Positions 25,543-35,021 are shown, counted from the first letter of the stretch. The stretch: 64,000 bases of DNA from Volucribacter amazonae (GCF_029783845.1 NZ_LWID01000001.1:2240501-2304500), one strand, 5' to 3'. Made by a program: numbers and translations. The notes: generated by a model not told the origin, from the sequence alone.

Positions 25543-26631
25543 ATGTTGTGCGTTAATGTTGAATTAAAAGAGCGTGGTTACCCTATCCATATTGGCGAAA
25601 ATTTACTTTCTGATACGCAGGTTTATCCGTTAAAAGCGGGACAAAAAGTGATGATCGTCAGTAATCCTACGGTAGCGGAATACTATCTTGCCCCTGTAAC
25701 CACAACATTAGAAAAAATAGGTTGTCAGGTGGATTATGTGTTAATCCCTGATGGTGAACAATATAAAAATCTTGACTCCCTCAATATGATTTTTACCGCT
25801 TTATTAGCGGGTAATCATGGAAGAGATAGTACCTTAATTGCTTTAGGTGGCGGCGTAATTGGCGATGTCGCAGGTTTTGCTGCTGCCAGTTATCAACGAG
25901 GTATTCCCTTTATTCAAATTCCTACCACATTATTAGCCCAAGTGGATTCTTCCGTTGGTGGCAAAACCGCAGTGAATCATGAATTAGGTAAAAATATGAT
26001 TGGGGCTTTCTATCAGCCTATTGCGGTAATTATTGATACGCTTACTCTCAATACCTTGCCAAAACGGGAAGTCAATGCAGGATTAGCGGAAGTCATCAAA
26101 TATGGGGCGATTTTAGATATTGATTTTTTCCAATGGTTAGAACAGCATATTGATCAGTTGGTCGCGTTACATAGCGAGCCTTTACAATATTGTATTGCTC
26201 GTTGTTGTCAAATTAAAGCCGATGTGGTGGCACGTGATGAAACTGAACAAGGAGATCGTGCCTTATTAAATTTAGGACATACTTTTGGACACGCTATTGA
26301 AGCACATTTAGGTTATGGTAATTGGTTACATGGCGAAGCCGTAGCAGCGGGTATGATGATGGCTGCGGTATTTTCACAAAAACTGGGCGATCTTTCGCCA
26401 CAAGAAGTGGCTCGCCTAGAAAAACTACTTGCTCGAGCAAATTTACCTACCCAATCGCCAGATGGTATGACCGCACAGGATTATTTGCCTTTAATGATGC
26501 GTGATAAAAAAGTTTTAGCAGGCAAGTTACGCCTCGTGTTACTTAAACAACTTGGTCAGGCTTATGTGGCGAAAGATGCCAATCAAGAATTAGTGCTTGA
26601 AACAATCCGTTGCTGTAGCCCACAAAGCTAA
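25543..26631 (+). CDS. aroB: 3-dehydroquinate synthase
   Basis: NAD- and metal-dependent enzyme that closes DAHP to 3-dehydroquinate, second step of the shikimate pathway. The 362-residue protein shows PDGEQYKNL, the nucleotide loop [34 protein letters not shown], and the metal ligands in [11 protein letters not shown]. Length is standard. It shares an operon with aroK and dam (14-base gap). Confidence 0.97.
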   Translation: MLCVNVELKERGYPIHIGENLLSDTQVYPLKAGQKVMIVSNPTVAEYYLAPVTTTLEKIGCQVDYVLIPDGEQYKNLDSLNMIFTALLAGNHGRDSTLIALGGGVIGDVAGFAAASYQRGIPFIQIPTTLLAQVDSSVGGKTAVNHELGKNMIGAFYQPIAVIIDTLTLNTLPKREVNAGLAEVIKYGAILDIDFFQWLEQHIDQLVALHSEPLQYCIARCCQIKADVVARDETEQGDRALLNLGHTFGHAIEAHLGYGNWLHGEAVAAGMMMAAVFSQKLGDLSPQEVARLEKLLARANLPTQSPDGMTAQDYLPLMMRDKKVLAGKLRLVLLKQLGQAYVAKDANQELVLETIRCCSPQS

Positions 26632-26645
26632 CTTATCATTATCTT

Positions 26646-27488
26646 ATGACCAAAGCTGTATCCCAACCTGCCCTTAAATCACGTTCATTCCTCAAATGGG
26701 CAGGGGGAAAATATCGTCTTACCGAACAAATTAGCCAATTATTGCCTAAACGCAAAGCCTGTTTAATTGAGCCTTTTGTGGGAGCGGGTTCGGTTTTTCT
26801 CAATAGTAATTTTAAGCAATATATTTTGGCGGATGTTAATCCTGACTTAATTAACTTATTCAATATTGTGAAACAAGATGTTGAGCAATATATTGCTGAT
26901 TGCAAACCGATTTTTTTTCACCCTGAGGCAAATACTGCTAGCTATTATTATTTAAAACGGGACGAATTTAATCAATCGCAAGATATTTATCAACGTGCTA
27001 TTTTATTTTTATACCTTAACCGTTTTGGTTTTAATGGTTTATGTCGTTACAATTCACAGAATAAATTTAATGTTCCCTTTGGGGCTTATAAAACCCATTA
27101 TTTCCCTGAACGTGAACTCCGCTTTTTTGCCCAAAAAGCACAAAGTGCGGTGTTTATTTGCAAAGATTTTCGTGAAACCTTCCAACTTGCCGATAAAAAC
27201 TCGGTAATTTATTGCGATCCACCTTATGCTCCTCTTGAGCAAATCAGTAATTTTACCCATTACGCTGAAAAAGAATTTACGCTAATTCATCAACGAGAAT
27301 TAGCTGAACTTGCTCAAAAAACGGTTCTTCAACATAATATTCCTGTGATTATTTCTAATCACGATACCGCTTTTACCCGCGAAATCTATCAAGGGGCAAA
27401 AATCAAAAAAATTAAAGTCCAACGTTCCATTAGTCATTCAGCTCAAAAACGCATTAAAGTTAATGAACTGATTGCCGTGTTTAAATAA
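26646..27488 (+). CDS. dam: DNA adenine methyltransferase Dam (GATC)
   Basis: Methylates adenine in GATC for mismatch repair and replication control. The 280-residue protein has the alpha-class order: SAM-binding FLKWAGGKYRL, FVGAGSVFLN, and the catalytic DPPY in VIYCDPPYAPL. Position after aroKB is the conserved Haemophilus order and argues for the housekeeping enzyme, not a restriction-linked methylase. The damX gene found between aroB and dam in enterics is absent. An uptake core lies inside at 27143-27151. Confidence 0.95.
   Translation: MTKAVSQPALKSRSFLKWAGGKYRLTEQISQLLPKRKACLIEPFVGAGSVFLNSNFKQYILADVNPDLINLFNIVKQDVEQYIADCKPIFFHPEANTASYYYLKRDEFNQSQDIYQRAILFLYLNRFGFNGLCRYNSQNKFNVPFGAYKTHYFPERELRFFAQKAQSAVFICKDFRETFQLADKNSVIYCDPPYAPLEQISNFTHYAEKEFTLIHQRELAELAQKTVLQHNIPVIISNHDTAFTREIYQGAKIKKIKVQRSISHSAQKRIKVNELIAVFK
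27143..27151 (+). repeat. DNA uptake core in dam
   Basis: AAGTGCGGT encodes S-A-V within the coding frame. Confidence 0.85.
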
Positions 27489-27626
27489 TTCTTTCCTAAA
27501 TTTACATTTATCATCAATTAATAAAAAAACATATCATTAACAATATCTTTACATTAATGTTAATTGAAATTAAAAATAAATCATATAGAATGAAAATTAG
27601 TCAATCTTCCCTGATTGGCGACTACG

Positions 27627-27651
27627 TTGGATAAAACATAATTTTATCCAA
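27627..27651 (+). promoter_or_regulatory. Perfect 10-bp palindrome in the aldehyde dehydrogenase leader
   Basis: TTGGATAAAA and TTTTATCCAA flank a five-base loop, 31 bases before the start codon. No T-run follows, so it is not a plain terminator. It may be an operator or an mRNA hairpin that modulates translation of the dehydrogenase. Confidence 0.45.
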
Positions 27652-27681
27652 AATCCAAGCACTCGTTATGGAGAATAAATT

Positions 27682-29163
27682 ATGGCTAAAAATTTAAATG
27701 TCTTTGATAAGCAATATGGCTTATTCATCAATGGTGAATGGACAATGGGTAGCCGAGGTGAAATGCTTACCTCTTACAATCCAGCCAATAACCAACCCTT
27801 AGCCTCTTTTGTTAATGCCACTAATGAAGATGTTGATATGGCGATTAACGCAGCACAACAAGCTCTAAAAACTTGGCGTCATACCACAGTTACAGAGCGT
27901 GCCACAATCTTAAACCAAATAGCCGATATTATTGATGAACATACGGAATTATTTGCGTTACAGGAAACCCTAGACAACGGCAAACCTATTCGTGAAACTC
28001 GTGCCGCCGATATTCCATTGGCTGCGGATCATTTTCGCTATTTTGCAGGCGTTATTCGGGCAGAAGAAGGATCGGTAAACCAAATTGATCAAGAAGATCT
28101 TTCTATTGTATTGCACGAGCCTATCGGTGTTGTTGGGCAAATTATCCCTTGGAATTTCCCATTTTTAATGGCAGCTTGGAAAATTGCTCCTGCTTTAGCG
28201 GCGGGCTGTACCATTGTTATTCACCCGTCTTCCACTACCTCCTTAAGCCTGTTGTCTTTCGTTCAAAAAATTCATCATTTACTTCCTAAAGGGGTATTAA
28301 ATGTGATCACAGGAAAAGGCTCGCAATCAGGCGAATATATGTTACACCATAAAGGTTTTAACAAATTAGCCTTTACTGGCTCAACCCAAATTGGGCGACA
28401 AGTCGGTATTGCTGCTGCGGAAATGCTTATTCCTGCCACCTTAGAACTTGGTGGCAAATCCGCAAATATTTTCTTTGATGATATGCCTTTTGATAAAGCA
28501 CTGGAGGGGGCTCAAAAAGGGATTTTATTTAATCAAGGACAGGTTTGCTGTGCTGGCTCACGTATCTTTGTACAAGAGGGCATTTACGATAAATTTGTTA
28601 CTGCCTTGGCAGAAGAATTTAAAAAAGTGAAAGTCGGTTTACCTTGGGAAGATGATACCCAAATGGGAGCGCAAGTGAACAAGGGGCAACTTGATACCAT
28701 TTTGAACTATATTGAAATCGGTAAGCAAGAAGGCTGTCAAGTTATCACTGGTGGTAACAAAATAACTGGAGAATTAGCACAAGGAGAGTTTGTTGAACCT
28801 ACCTTGCTTGCCGCGCCAAACAATCAAGCTCAAATTGCCCAAGAAGAGATTTTTGGCCCAGTGGCAACGATTATCAAATTCAAAACGGAAGAAGAAGTCA
28901 TTGCTATGGCAAATGATAGCGAATATGGTTTAGGTGGTGCGGTTTGGACAATGAATATTAATCGTGCATTACGGGTTGCCAAAGCAATACAAACAGGACG
29001 TATGTGGGTAAATTGCTATAATCGCTTACCAGCAGGTGCGCCATTCGGTGGCTATAAAGCCTCTGGTATCGGACGAGAAACCCATAAAATGATGCTTTCT
29101 GCTTATACGCAAGTAAAAAATATTTATATTAGTTTGCGCGAAGAGCGTGAGGGAATGTATTAA
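27682..29163 (+). CDS. NAD(P)-dependent aldehyde dehydrogenase, AldB-like
   Basis: A 493-residue soluble enzyme that would oxidise aldehydes to acids. The fold and catalysis motifs are present: N158 in IPWNFP, FTGSTQIG, E255 in LELGGKS and catalytic C289 in GQVCCAGSR. It resembles the E. coli AldB/ExaC branch. The cofactor loop, normally K-P-x-E, reads H181-P-S-S184, so the conserved lysine that contacts the NAD ribose is replaced by histidine. GGAG precedes the ATG. It is monocistronic, with a palindrome in its leader and a terminator after it. The natural substrate cannot be deduced; acetaldehyde is the family default. Confidence 0.88.
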   Translation: MAKNLNVFDKQYGLFINGEWTMGSRGEMLTSYNPANNQPLASFVNATNEDVDMAINAAQQALKTWRHTTVTERATILNQIADIIDEHTELFALQETLDNGKPIRETRAADIPLAADHFRYFAGVIRAEEGSVNQIDQEDLSIVLHEPIGVVGQIIPWNFPFLMAAWKIAPALAAGCTIVIHPSSTTSLSLLSFVQKIHHLLPKGVLNVITGKGSQSGEYMLHHKGFNKLAFTGSTQIGRQVGIAAAEMLIPATLELGGKSANIFFDDMPFDKALEGAQKGILFNQGQVCCAGSRIFVQEGIYDKFVTALAEEFKKVKVGLPWEDDTQMGAQVNKGQLDTILNYIEIGKQEGCQVITGGNKITGELAQGEFVEPTLLAAPNNQAQIAQEEIFGPVATIIKFKTEEEVIAMANDSEYGLGGAVWTMNINRALRVAKAIQTGRMWVNCYNRLPAGAPFGGYKASGIGRETHKMMLSAYTQVKNIYISLREEREGMY

Positions 29164-29189
29164 ATAAGCAATCACAAGATAATGAACAG

Positions 29190-29222
29190 CAAGCCAAACA
29201 AAAATTGTTTGGCTTGATTTTT
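29190..29222 (+). terminator. Terminator of the aldehyde dehydrogenase gene
   Basis: Perfect 11-bp stem CAAGCCAAACA / TGTTTGGCTTG with a five-base loop, followed by ATTTTTATT. Classic Rho-independent form without an uptake core. Confidence 0.88.
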
Positions 29223-29252
29223 ATTGTCTGCTTTAAAATTATTGAAAATTTG

Positions 29253-29261
29253 ACCGCACTT
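29253..29261 (-). repeat. DNA uptake core after the aldehyde dehydrogenase gene
   Basis: ACCGCACTT, intergenic; the last core before a 7.5-kb stretch without one. Confidence 0.85.
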
Positions 29262-29286
29262 AAGCATAAAATGTCCCCATTCAAAC

Positions 29287-29380
29287 TATAATCGTTTCAA
29301 TTTAAACTAAGACAAGGCGGCACGCCGAAGATAGTTCAAAGAGTACGGCGAAACGTGCCAACGCTGTATCACTGACTATA
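29287..29380. repeat. MITE-like element, copy 5 (left flank of the sugar-acid cluster)
   Basis: A 94-base copy: TATAATCGTTTCAATTTAAA, then the inner GACAAGGCGGCACGCC ... CGTGCC hairpin, ending ACTGACTATA. Over its first 75 bases I count six differences from the copy at 35639, in the same orientation. About 12 bases near the right end are missing relative to that copy. Confidence 0.85.
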
Positions 29381-29568
29381 ATTTCTCACTCAATGAATTT
29401 GCCCTCTTTATTATAGGAGTAAATCGCTTTTCTAATTCCCCCCTCAACAAAAATTTCCCATATAACGGAACAATTAAATCTATTTTTGAAAATTTGAATA
29501 AGATCACATTAAATTTTTATTTAATCATGAATAATTTATATCACCTGAATTAGTGAAGGAGTTCATTT

Positions 29569-30297
29569 ATGGCAGTATCTAAAAGCCTGACTAAAGGAAT
29601 AAAGGTGATCGAAGCGATTGCATTGGGCTATCGAACGTTGACGCATATTCAGAAACATTTACAACTACCTAAAACGACAACACACCGTATTTTAAAAAGT
29701 TTAGCGAATGAAAATTATATTCGTGATGTTAAAGGTATCGGTTATGTACTAGGTACAAATTTAATTCGTTTAGGTATTTTGGCACAAGAACAAATGCCAT
29801 TAAAAGCTATTGCTTTTCCTTATTTAAAAAAATTATCAGAGCAAACTTGTGATACCGTACATTTAGGTGTACGTGAAGGTGATTATGTTTTTTATTTAGA
29901 GAAAATTCCGGGCAACCGAGCCATTGAAATGCGTTCTAAAATTGGGGATCGTCTACCTCTTGTTGTCACGGGGATTGGTAAAGCCTTAATGCTAGATTTA
30001 CCTCAAACAGAAATTGAAAAATTAATTGGGCGTTATGTTGCTGATCATAAGAAAGAGGCAATAAAACAAAGAATGAAACAATATTGCCAGCAAGATTTTA
30101 GTTTTGATTTAGAGGACAATAGTGAATTTCTACATTGCGTTGCTGTGCCAATAAGAAATAAGTATGGCAACATTATTGCAGCAATCTCCATTGCGAGTAT
30201 CAGTCTTTATATGCCTACGGAACGAATGTATCAGCTAGTTAAACAACTAAAAATCGTTTCTCAACAAATATCCAATGATATTGAAAACCACCTCTAA
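29569..30297 (+). CDS. IclR-family transcriptional regulator
   Basis: A 242-residue regulator with an N-terminal winged helix (LTHIQKHLQLPKTTTHRILKSL) and a C-terminal IclR effector domain (VHLGVREGDYVFYLEKIPG...GKALMLDLP). IclR proteins of sugar-acid clusters are often released by the pathway intermediate, here perhaps a 2-keto-3-deoxy acid. It has a strong ribosome site. It is 23 bases upstream of and co-directional with the SDR gene, so it may be cotranscribed and autoregulated. Confidence 0.9.
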   Translation: MAVSKSLTKGIKVIEAIALGYRTLTHIQKHLQLPKTTTHRILKSLANENYIRDVKGIGYVLGTNLIRLGILAQEQMPLKAIAFPYLKKLSEQTCDTVHLGVREGDYVFYLEKIPGNRAIEMRSKIGDRLPLVVTGIGKALMLDLPQTEIEKLIGRYVADHKKEAIKQRMKQYCQQDFSFDLEDNSEFLHCVAVPIRNKYGNIIAAISIASISLYMPTERMYQLVKQLKIVSQQISNDIENHL

Positions 30298-30320
30298 CTA
30301 ACTTATTTAAAGGAGAAATT

Positions 30321-31088
30321 ATGTTTACTGATCTCAAAGAAAAAAAAGTCATTGTAACTGGTTCAACCAAGGGGATTGGATTAGCTGTAGTGAAATTATT
30401 TGCCAAACTAGGAGCAAAAGTGGCAATGACAGCACGGCATAAACCAGATAATCTTGATCAACTGCTACAAGAGATTGAAGGGCAAGTTAAATTCTATTGC
30501 TTTGATGCTAGCCAAGAACAACAATGTCAAACATTTATTAATGAGTTCGTTCAAGAATTTGGTGGCATTGATATATTAATTAATAATGTAGGAGGGCTAG
30601 TAGGAAGAAAACAACTCTATGATATTGAGCAAAACTTTATGGATAAAGTTTTTGATCTTAATGTTGCCTCTGTGCAATATATGACCAAACATTGCTTACC
30701 TTATTTAATTTTATCCGCCCAACAACCAAACTGGACTGCTTCTGTTATTAGTGTTGGTTCATTTGCTGCTTATATGGGAGGTGGGCCAGGAGCATCGCTA
30801 TATGCAGCGGCAAAAGGCTGGTTACATACAATAAATAAATCTTGGGCAATTGCCCATGCCAAAGAAGGCATACGTTTTAATCTTGTTTCACCTGGTACTG
30901 TGGATACGGATTTTCATGCTGATAAAGATCAGAACACCAGGGAGATGATTAATAAAACGATTCCTTTAGGGCGATTTGGTAAACCTGCTGAAATGGCTCC
31001 CGCTTTTGCCTTTTTAGCTTCTCATTCAACCTCAGGCTATATTACAGGACAAATTATCAATGTAAATGGTGGACAATATATGCCTTAA
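30321..31088 (+). CDS. Short-chain dehydrogenase/reductase, sugar-acid cluster
   Basis: A 255-residue classical SDR: coenzyme motif TGSTKGIG at 13-20, NNVGG, a serine in SVGSFAAY, and the YxxxK pair in LYAAAKGW; the end GQIINVNGGQYMP is typical. It lies between the IclR gene and the transporter genes, so it should act on the imported compound or an intermediate. Candidate roles are oxidation of a hydroxy acid or reduction of a deoxy-keto-uronate to a 2-keto-3-deoxy acid. No sequence feature lets me choose. Confidence 0.88.
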   Translation: MFTDLKEKKVIVTGSTKGIGLAVVKLFAKLGAKVAMTARHKPDNLDQLLQEIEGQVKFYCFDASQEQQCQTFINEFVQEFGGIDILINNVGGLVGRKQLYDIEQNFMDKVFDLNVASVQYMTKHCLPYLILSAQQPNWTASVISVGSFAAYMGGGPGASLYAAAKGWLHTINKSWAIAHAKEGIRFNLVSPGTVDTDFHADKDQNTREMINKTIPLGRFGKPAEMAPAFAFLASHSTSGYITGQIINVNGGQYMP

Positions 31089-31131
31089 TTTTAGCCAATC
31101 TATTCCCCCTTATTTTATAGGAGATAAAAAG

Positions 31132-32082
31132 ATGAAACGACTAACACAATGCTTAATCTTTTGTTTATTAATGGTAACTCACTCCTTATTCGCCAATAAT
31201 TATCCTACGAGAAATATTGAAGTTATTGTGCCTTATGCGGCAGGAGGAGGAACCGATCTTGTGGCGCGTGCTTTTGTTGAAATGGCAAATAAACATTTAC
31301 CGCACAATATGGGTGTAGTTAATAAAACAGGTGGCGGTGGTGCTGTAGGATTAACCGAAATTGTTACTGCACGTCCTAATGGATATAAAATTGGTATTGG
31401 CACTGTTGAATTAACCATGTTACCAAATCTTGGTTTAGTACATTGGAAAGCAACTGATGTAATTCCTATTGCTTTGTTAAATGCCGAACCTGCTGCTATT
31501 TCGGTAAATGCCAATGCTCCTTGGAGTAATTATCAAGAATTTATTGATTATGCAAAGGAAAATCCTGACAAAATCCGTATAGGAAACTCGGGGTCTGGTG
31601 CCATTTGGCATATTGCTGCTGAGGCTTTAGGGGAGAAAACAGGTGCTAAGTTTAAACATATTCCTTATGCTGGAGCAAATCCAGCTGTTACAGAGTTATT
31701 AGGAGGGCATATTGAGGCAGTAACCGTTAGTCCAGCCGAAGTTATCAGCCATGTCAAAAATGGGAGTATAAAAATCCTTGCTGTGATGTCAGAGCAAAGG
31801 GTAGAACAATTTCCTGATGTCCCTACTTTAAAAGAATTAGGAGTTGATTTATCTATTTCAACATGGCGAGGATTAGTTGTTCCTCCAAATACTTCCCCCG
31901 CAATTCAACAAAAACTCGCTGAAGTCGCAGCAAAAGTAGGAAATGATCCTGAATTTATTGCAGCTTTAGAAAAAATGAATGTTACACCAGTTTATTTAGA
32001 TAGCGAATCTTTCGCTGAGATCATTAAAAAAGATAATTTATTTTTCCAACAAATTATGCAAAAACTGGGATTAGTACAATAA
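31132..32082 (+). CDS. TTT-family periplasmic solute-binding protein (TctC-like)
   Basis: A 316-residue exported binding protein of the tripartite tricarboxylate transporter family. Signal peptide LIFCLLMVTHSLFA, then YPTRNIEVIVPYAAGGGTD, the carboxylate-binding signature of the Bug/TctC family, and IPYAGANPAVTELLGGHIE. I use the ATG at 31132 with AGGAGA upstream; a longer frame runs back into the SDR gene. It delivers a carboxylate, here probably a sugar acid, to the TctBA channel encoded next. A hairpin follows the gene. Confidence 0.9.
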   Translation: MKRLTQCLIFCLLMVTHSLFANNYPTRNIEVIVPYAAGGGTDLVARAFVEMANKHLPHNMGVVNKTGGGGAVGLTEIVTARPNGYKIGIGTVELTMLPNLGLVHWKATDVIPIALLNAEPAAISVNANAPWSNYQEFIDYAKENPDKIRIGNSGSGAIWHIAAEALGEKTGAKFKHIPYAGANPAVTELLGGHIEAVTVSPAEVISHVKNGSIKILAVMSEQRVEQFPDVPTLKELGVDLSISTWRGLVVPPNTSPAIQQKLAEVAAKVGNDPEFIAALEKMNVTPVYLDSESFAEIIKKDNLFFQQIMQKLGLVQ

Positions 32083-32091
32083 ATATTGGTT

Positions 32092-32118
32092 GGCTTGACT
32101 AAAACTATTCGTCAAGCC
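32092..32118 (+). promoter_or_regulatory. Hairpin between tctC and tctB homologs
   Basis: GGCTTGAC and GTCAAGCC form an eight-base stem with an 11-base loop, 9 bases after the binding-protein stop codon. The tail is weak in T, so it may stabilise the upstream mRNA or partly terminate, raising binding protein over the membrane subunits. Confidence 0.55.
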
Positions 32119-32151
32119 CCCTTATTAACCGACTAAAGAAGGAGATAAAAG

Positions 32152-32622
32152 ATGTCATCAGCAAAACAATACGACTATTTGAGTATCATCATTTATTTAT
32201 TCTTATTAATCATTGGGATAGGTGCAGCATTACATAGTACAACATTCCCAACATTTAATTTAGCCAATGACGTTGGTACTGCACGTTTTCCCTTAATATT
32301 TTCTATTAGTTTGAGTGTATTATGTGGTATAGGATTAATCCGTACCATTTTTATCAAAAACCAATCAACCCACAATTATTTAACAGGCTTAAAAAAAGCA
32401 TTTATCGCAATAGGACTAAATACTATCACCATTTTACTGATAGATCTGATTGGATTTTATCTTGCTACCTTTATTTTTTCTGTATCTATCATGATATTAC
32501 TTGGTATTAAAAATAAATATCACATTATCTTACTCAATTTATTATTAATTTTATTTGTCTATCTTATCTTCCAACAATTATTGAATGTCCCTCTTCCTAT
32601 GGGACAATTCTTGGAGGGATAA
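32152..32622 (+). CDS. TTT-family small membrane subunit (TctB-like)
   Basis: A 156-residue protein with four hydrophobic helices (IIIYLFLLIIGIGAAL, FPLIFSISLSVLCGIG, FIAIGLNTITILLIDLIGFYLA, LLNLLLILFVYLIFQ), the TctB plan. AAGGAG precedes the ATG. It starts 69 bases after tctC and ends 3 bases before the tctA homolog. Confidence 0.87.
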   Translation: MSSAKQYDYLSIIIYLFLLIIGIGAALHSTTFPTFNLANDVGTARFPLIFSISLSVLCGIGLIRTIFIKNQSTHNYLTGLKKAFIAIGLNTITILLIDLIGFYLATFIFSVSIMILLGIKNKYHIILLNLLLILFVYLIFQQLLNVPLPMGQFLEG

Positions 32623-32625
32623 ATT

Positions 32626-34128
32626 ATGGAAAATCTTACACTATTATTACAAGGTTTTAGCCATTTATTTGCTAATCCAACTGCATTGCTATTTGGTATA
32701 GTAAGCATTTGTTTTGGTTTGATATTAGGCGTATTACCCGGATTAACCGCGACTATGGGCGTCGCTATTTTGTTACCTTTTACCTTTGGTATGGAACCCG
32801 TCGTTGCCTTATTAATGTTAAGTGGGGTGTTTTTTGGCGGAATTTATGGTGGCTCAATTACAGCAATTTTAATTAATATTCCCGGTACCCCTGCGGCGGC
32901 AGCCACTGCTGCAGATGGATTTAGTTTAACCCAAAAAGGTAAAGCGGGACAGGCTTTGGGGTTTGCTACGATGGCCTCGGTAATAGGAGGTTTGGTTAGT
33001 GTCATTGTTTTAACCTTTATGTCGCCTATTCTCGCTAAATTTGCATTGAAGTTTTCTGCTCCAGAAAATTTTGCTTTAGCCTTATTTGGATTAAGTATCA
33101 TTATTGGTATTTCAGGTAAATCAATTTTAAAAGGCTTGATTGCTGGAATGCTAGGATTATTAGTCTCCACCATTGGGCTAGATCCAATGACTGGCTATCC
33201 TCGCTTTACTTTCGGTAACAATGAATTAATGACAGTGCCTTTTATCCCAGTGATGATTGGTTTATTTGCAGGATCAGAAGTCTTTAAATCTATTGCTGAA
33301 TCAAATGATATTCAAAGAAATCATATTCAGATCCCTAAAATCATGCCGAAATTACAAGAAGTGAAACAATATTCTCCGCTAATGATTAAATCAGGATTAA
33401 TTGGGAGCTTTATTGGCTCAATTCCGGGTGCTGGAGCCGATATTGCGGCATTTGTATCCTATAATGAGGCTAAGCGTTTTTCTAAATATAAAGAAAAATT
33501 TGGTACTGGGCGTATTGAAGGCGTCATTGCTGCCGAGGCGGGATCAAACGGTTGTACTGGTGGTGCTATGTTGCCTATGCTTAGTTTGGGCATACCTGGT
33601 GATGCCGTAACCGCTGTGATGCTTGGGGCATTAACATTGCAAGGATTACAGCCCGGTCCATTATTATTTGCAGAACATAGTGAACTTTTATTCACTTTAT
33701 TTGCAGGTATGTTTATTTGTTATATTGCATTATTTGTTGTTGGTTTCTCTACATTAAAATATTTGGTTCGTATATTATCAATGCCTAAGGCATATTTAAT
33801 ACCTATAATATTAACGCTTTGTTTAGTTGGCACTTTTGCAATCAATAATACAATTTTTGATATAGGAGTTATGTTAATCGCTGGCATCATTGGTTATTTT
33901 ATCAGAATGCGGGATTTTCCTGTATCCCCTATTGTCTTAGCCATGATTATGGGACCAATGGCCGAAGCTAATTTCAGAAGAGCACTAGCTTTACACAATG
34001 GTCATTTAGATTTTCTCTATACTAGACCAATCACCTTAACATTATTTGTTATTGCATTACTTACCCTCTTTTTTCCACTAATAAAACAGCTGTATCAATA
34101 TATCAAACGTAGCGAGGTTAATTTATGA
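32626..34128 (+). CDS. TTT-family large membrane subunit (TctA-like)
   Basis: A 500-residue permease with about 11-12 helices. Family motifs are the repeated GGxxGG-type loops (GIYGGSITAILINIPGTPAAAAT and GSNGCTGGAMLPMLSLGIPGD), the two symmetric signatures of TctA. It couples carboxylate uptake to an ion gradient. It overlaps the kinase gene by four bases (ATGA), which ties transport to the following catabolic steps. Confidence 0.92.
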   Translation: MENLTLLLQGFSHLFANPTALLFGIVSICFGLILGVLPGLTATMGVAILLPFTFGMEPVVALLMLSGVFFGGIYGGSITAILINIPGTPAAAATAADGFSLTQKGKAGQALGFATMASVIGGLVSVIVLTFMSPILAKFALKFSAPENFALALFGLSIIIGISGKSILKGLIAGMLGLLVSTIGLDPMTGYPRFTFGNNELMTVPFIPVMIGLFAGSEVFKSIAESNDIQRNHIQIPKIMPKLQEVKQYSPLMIKSGLIGSFIGSIPGAGADIAAFVSYNEAKRFSKYKEKFGTGRIEGVIAAEAGSNGCTGGAMLPMLSLGIPGDAVTAVMLGALTLQGLQPGPLLFAEHSELLFTLFAGMFICYIALFVVGFSTLKYLVRILSMPKAYLIPIILTLCLVGTFAINNTIFDIGVMLIAGIIGYFIRMRDFPVSPIVLAMIMGPMAEANFRRALALHNGHLDFLYTRPITLTLFVIALLTLFFPLIKQLYQYIKRSEVNL

Positions 34129-35021
34129 ACATTATTACTGTTGATTGGGGAACATCATCATTTAGAGCCAACTTGGTCACAAGTGAAGGAAAAGTAATAG
34201 AAACAATAGCAAATAACCAAGGTATTACACAAATAAATCAATCCTTTAAACAAGTATTACAACAAAATCTTGGTCAACTAACGGGATACCAAGCCAATAT
34301 TCCCATTATTATGTCAGGAATGATTGGCTCAAAAAATGGGTGGTATGAAGTGCCTTATGTTTCTCTCCCCTGTAATAGTCAGACGTTAGCACAAGGTATA
34401 GTAAAACTCAATGAACCAGAAATAGAAATCTATATTATTGCAGGTGTTGCTAAAACAGGCAAAGATACCGATGTATTACGTGGTGAAGAAACAGAAATCA
34501 TCGGAGCAATAACCAGTTTAAATCTCATAGATACCACGATGATTATTCCCGGTACACATTCCAAAGTAGTCAAAATTGAACAGGGATTGTTAACAGACTT
34601 CAAGACTTTTTTGACGGGTGAAATGTTTTCTGCCCTGTGTCAAGCCACTATTTTAGGAAGTTTTGGATCTAAAGTAAGCGAAACATCACCTTGGTTTTAT
34701 CAAGGCGTAGAATTAGCCTATCAAACTCAACACGCAGGGGATTTATTAAATATTATATTTCAAGCACGTAGCCAAGTATTAATAGCCAAACTCCCCCCTC
34801 AAGAGGCAGCAAGTTTTTTAAGTGGTATGCTAATTGGTGCTGAAATTGGTGCCTCAAATTATGCTTATCCTGATATTTGGATTTTAGGTAATGGAAAATT
34901 ACCTCAACTTTATCAACAAGCCCTCGCTCATCTAAATTACCGCAGTCAAATTGTACCCAATAATGCAGCTAGCTTAGGAGCTTTAACCATATTTAATCAA
35001 TATCAAAGAGGTTTGCTATGA
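34125..35021 (+). CDS. dgoK: 2-dehydro-3-deoxygalactonokinase
   Basis: Phosphorylates 2-keto-3-deoxy-D-galactonate to KDPGal with ATP in the cytoplasm. The 298-residue protein has the phosphate motif ITVDWGTSSFRANLV, MSGMIGSKNGWYEVPYVSLP, RGEETEIIGA, IPGTHSKVV and FLSGMLIGAE, all matching DgoK. It is joined to tctA and dgoA by ATGA overlaps. With dgoA it forms the last two steps of the De Ley-Doudoroff pathway. Confidence 0.92.
   Translation: MNIITVDWGTSSFRANLVTSEGKVIETIANNQGITQINQSFKQVLQQNLGQLTGYQANIPIIMSGMIGSKNGWYEVPYVSLPCNSQTLAQGIVKLNEPEIEIYIIAGVAKTGKDTDVLRGEETEIIGAITSLNLIDTTMIIPGTHSKVVKIEQGLLTDFKTFLTGEMFSALCQATILGSFGSKVSETSPWFYQGVELAYQTQHAGDLLNIIFQARSQVLIAKLPPQEAASFLSGMLIGAEIGASNYAYPDIWILGNGKLPQLYQQALAHLNYRSQIVPNNAASLGALTIFNQYQRGLL

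Larger units (their letters stand above)
29164..29568. other. Intergenic region between aldehyde dehydrogenase and IclR genes
   Basis: This 405-base gap holds the terminator at 29190, one uptake core at 29253-29261 (minus), the repeat copy at 29287-29380, and an AT-rich stretch from 29400 that must carry the promoter and operator of the sugar-acid cluster. I see no convincing open frame and no RNA gene. A strong ribosome site (GAAGGAG) precedes the IclR gene. Confidence 0.6.
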
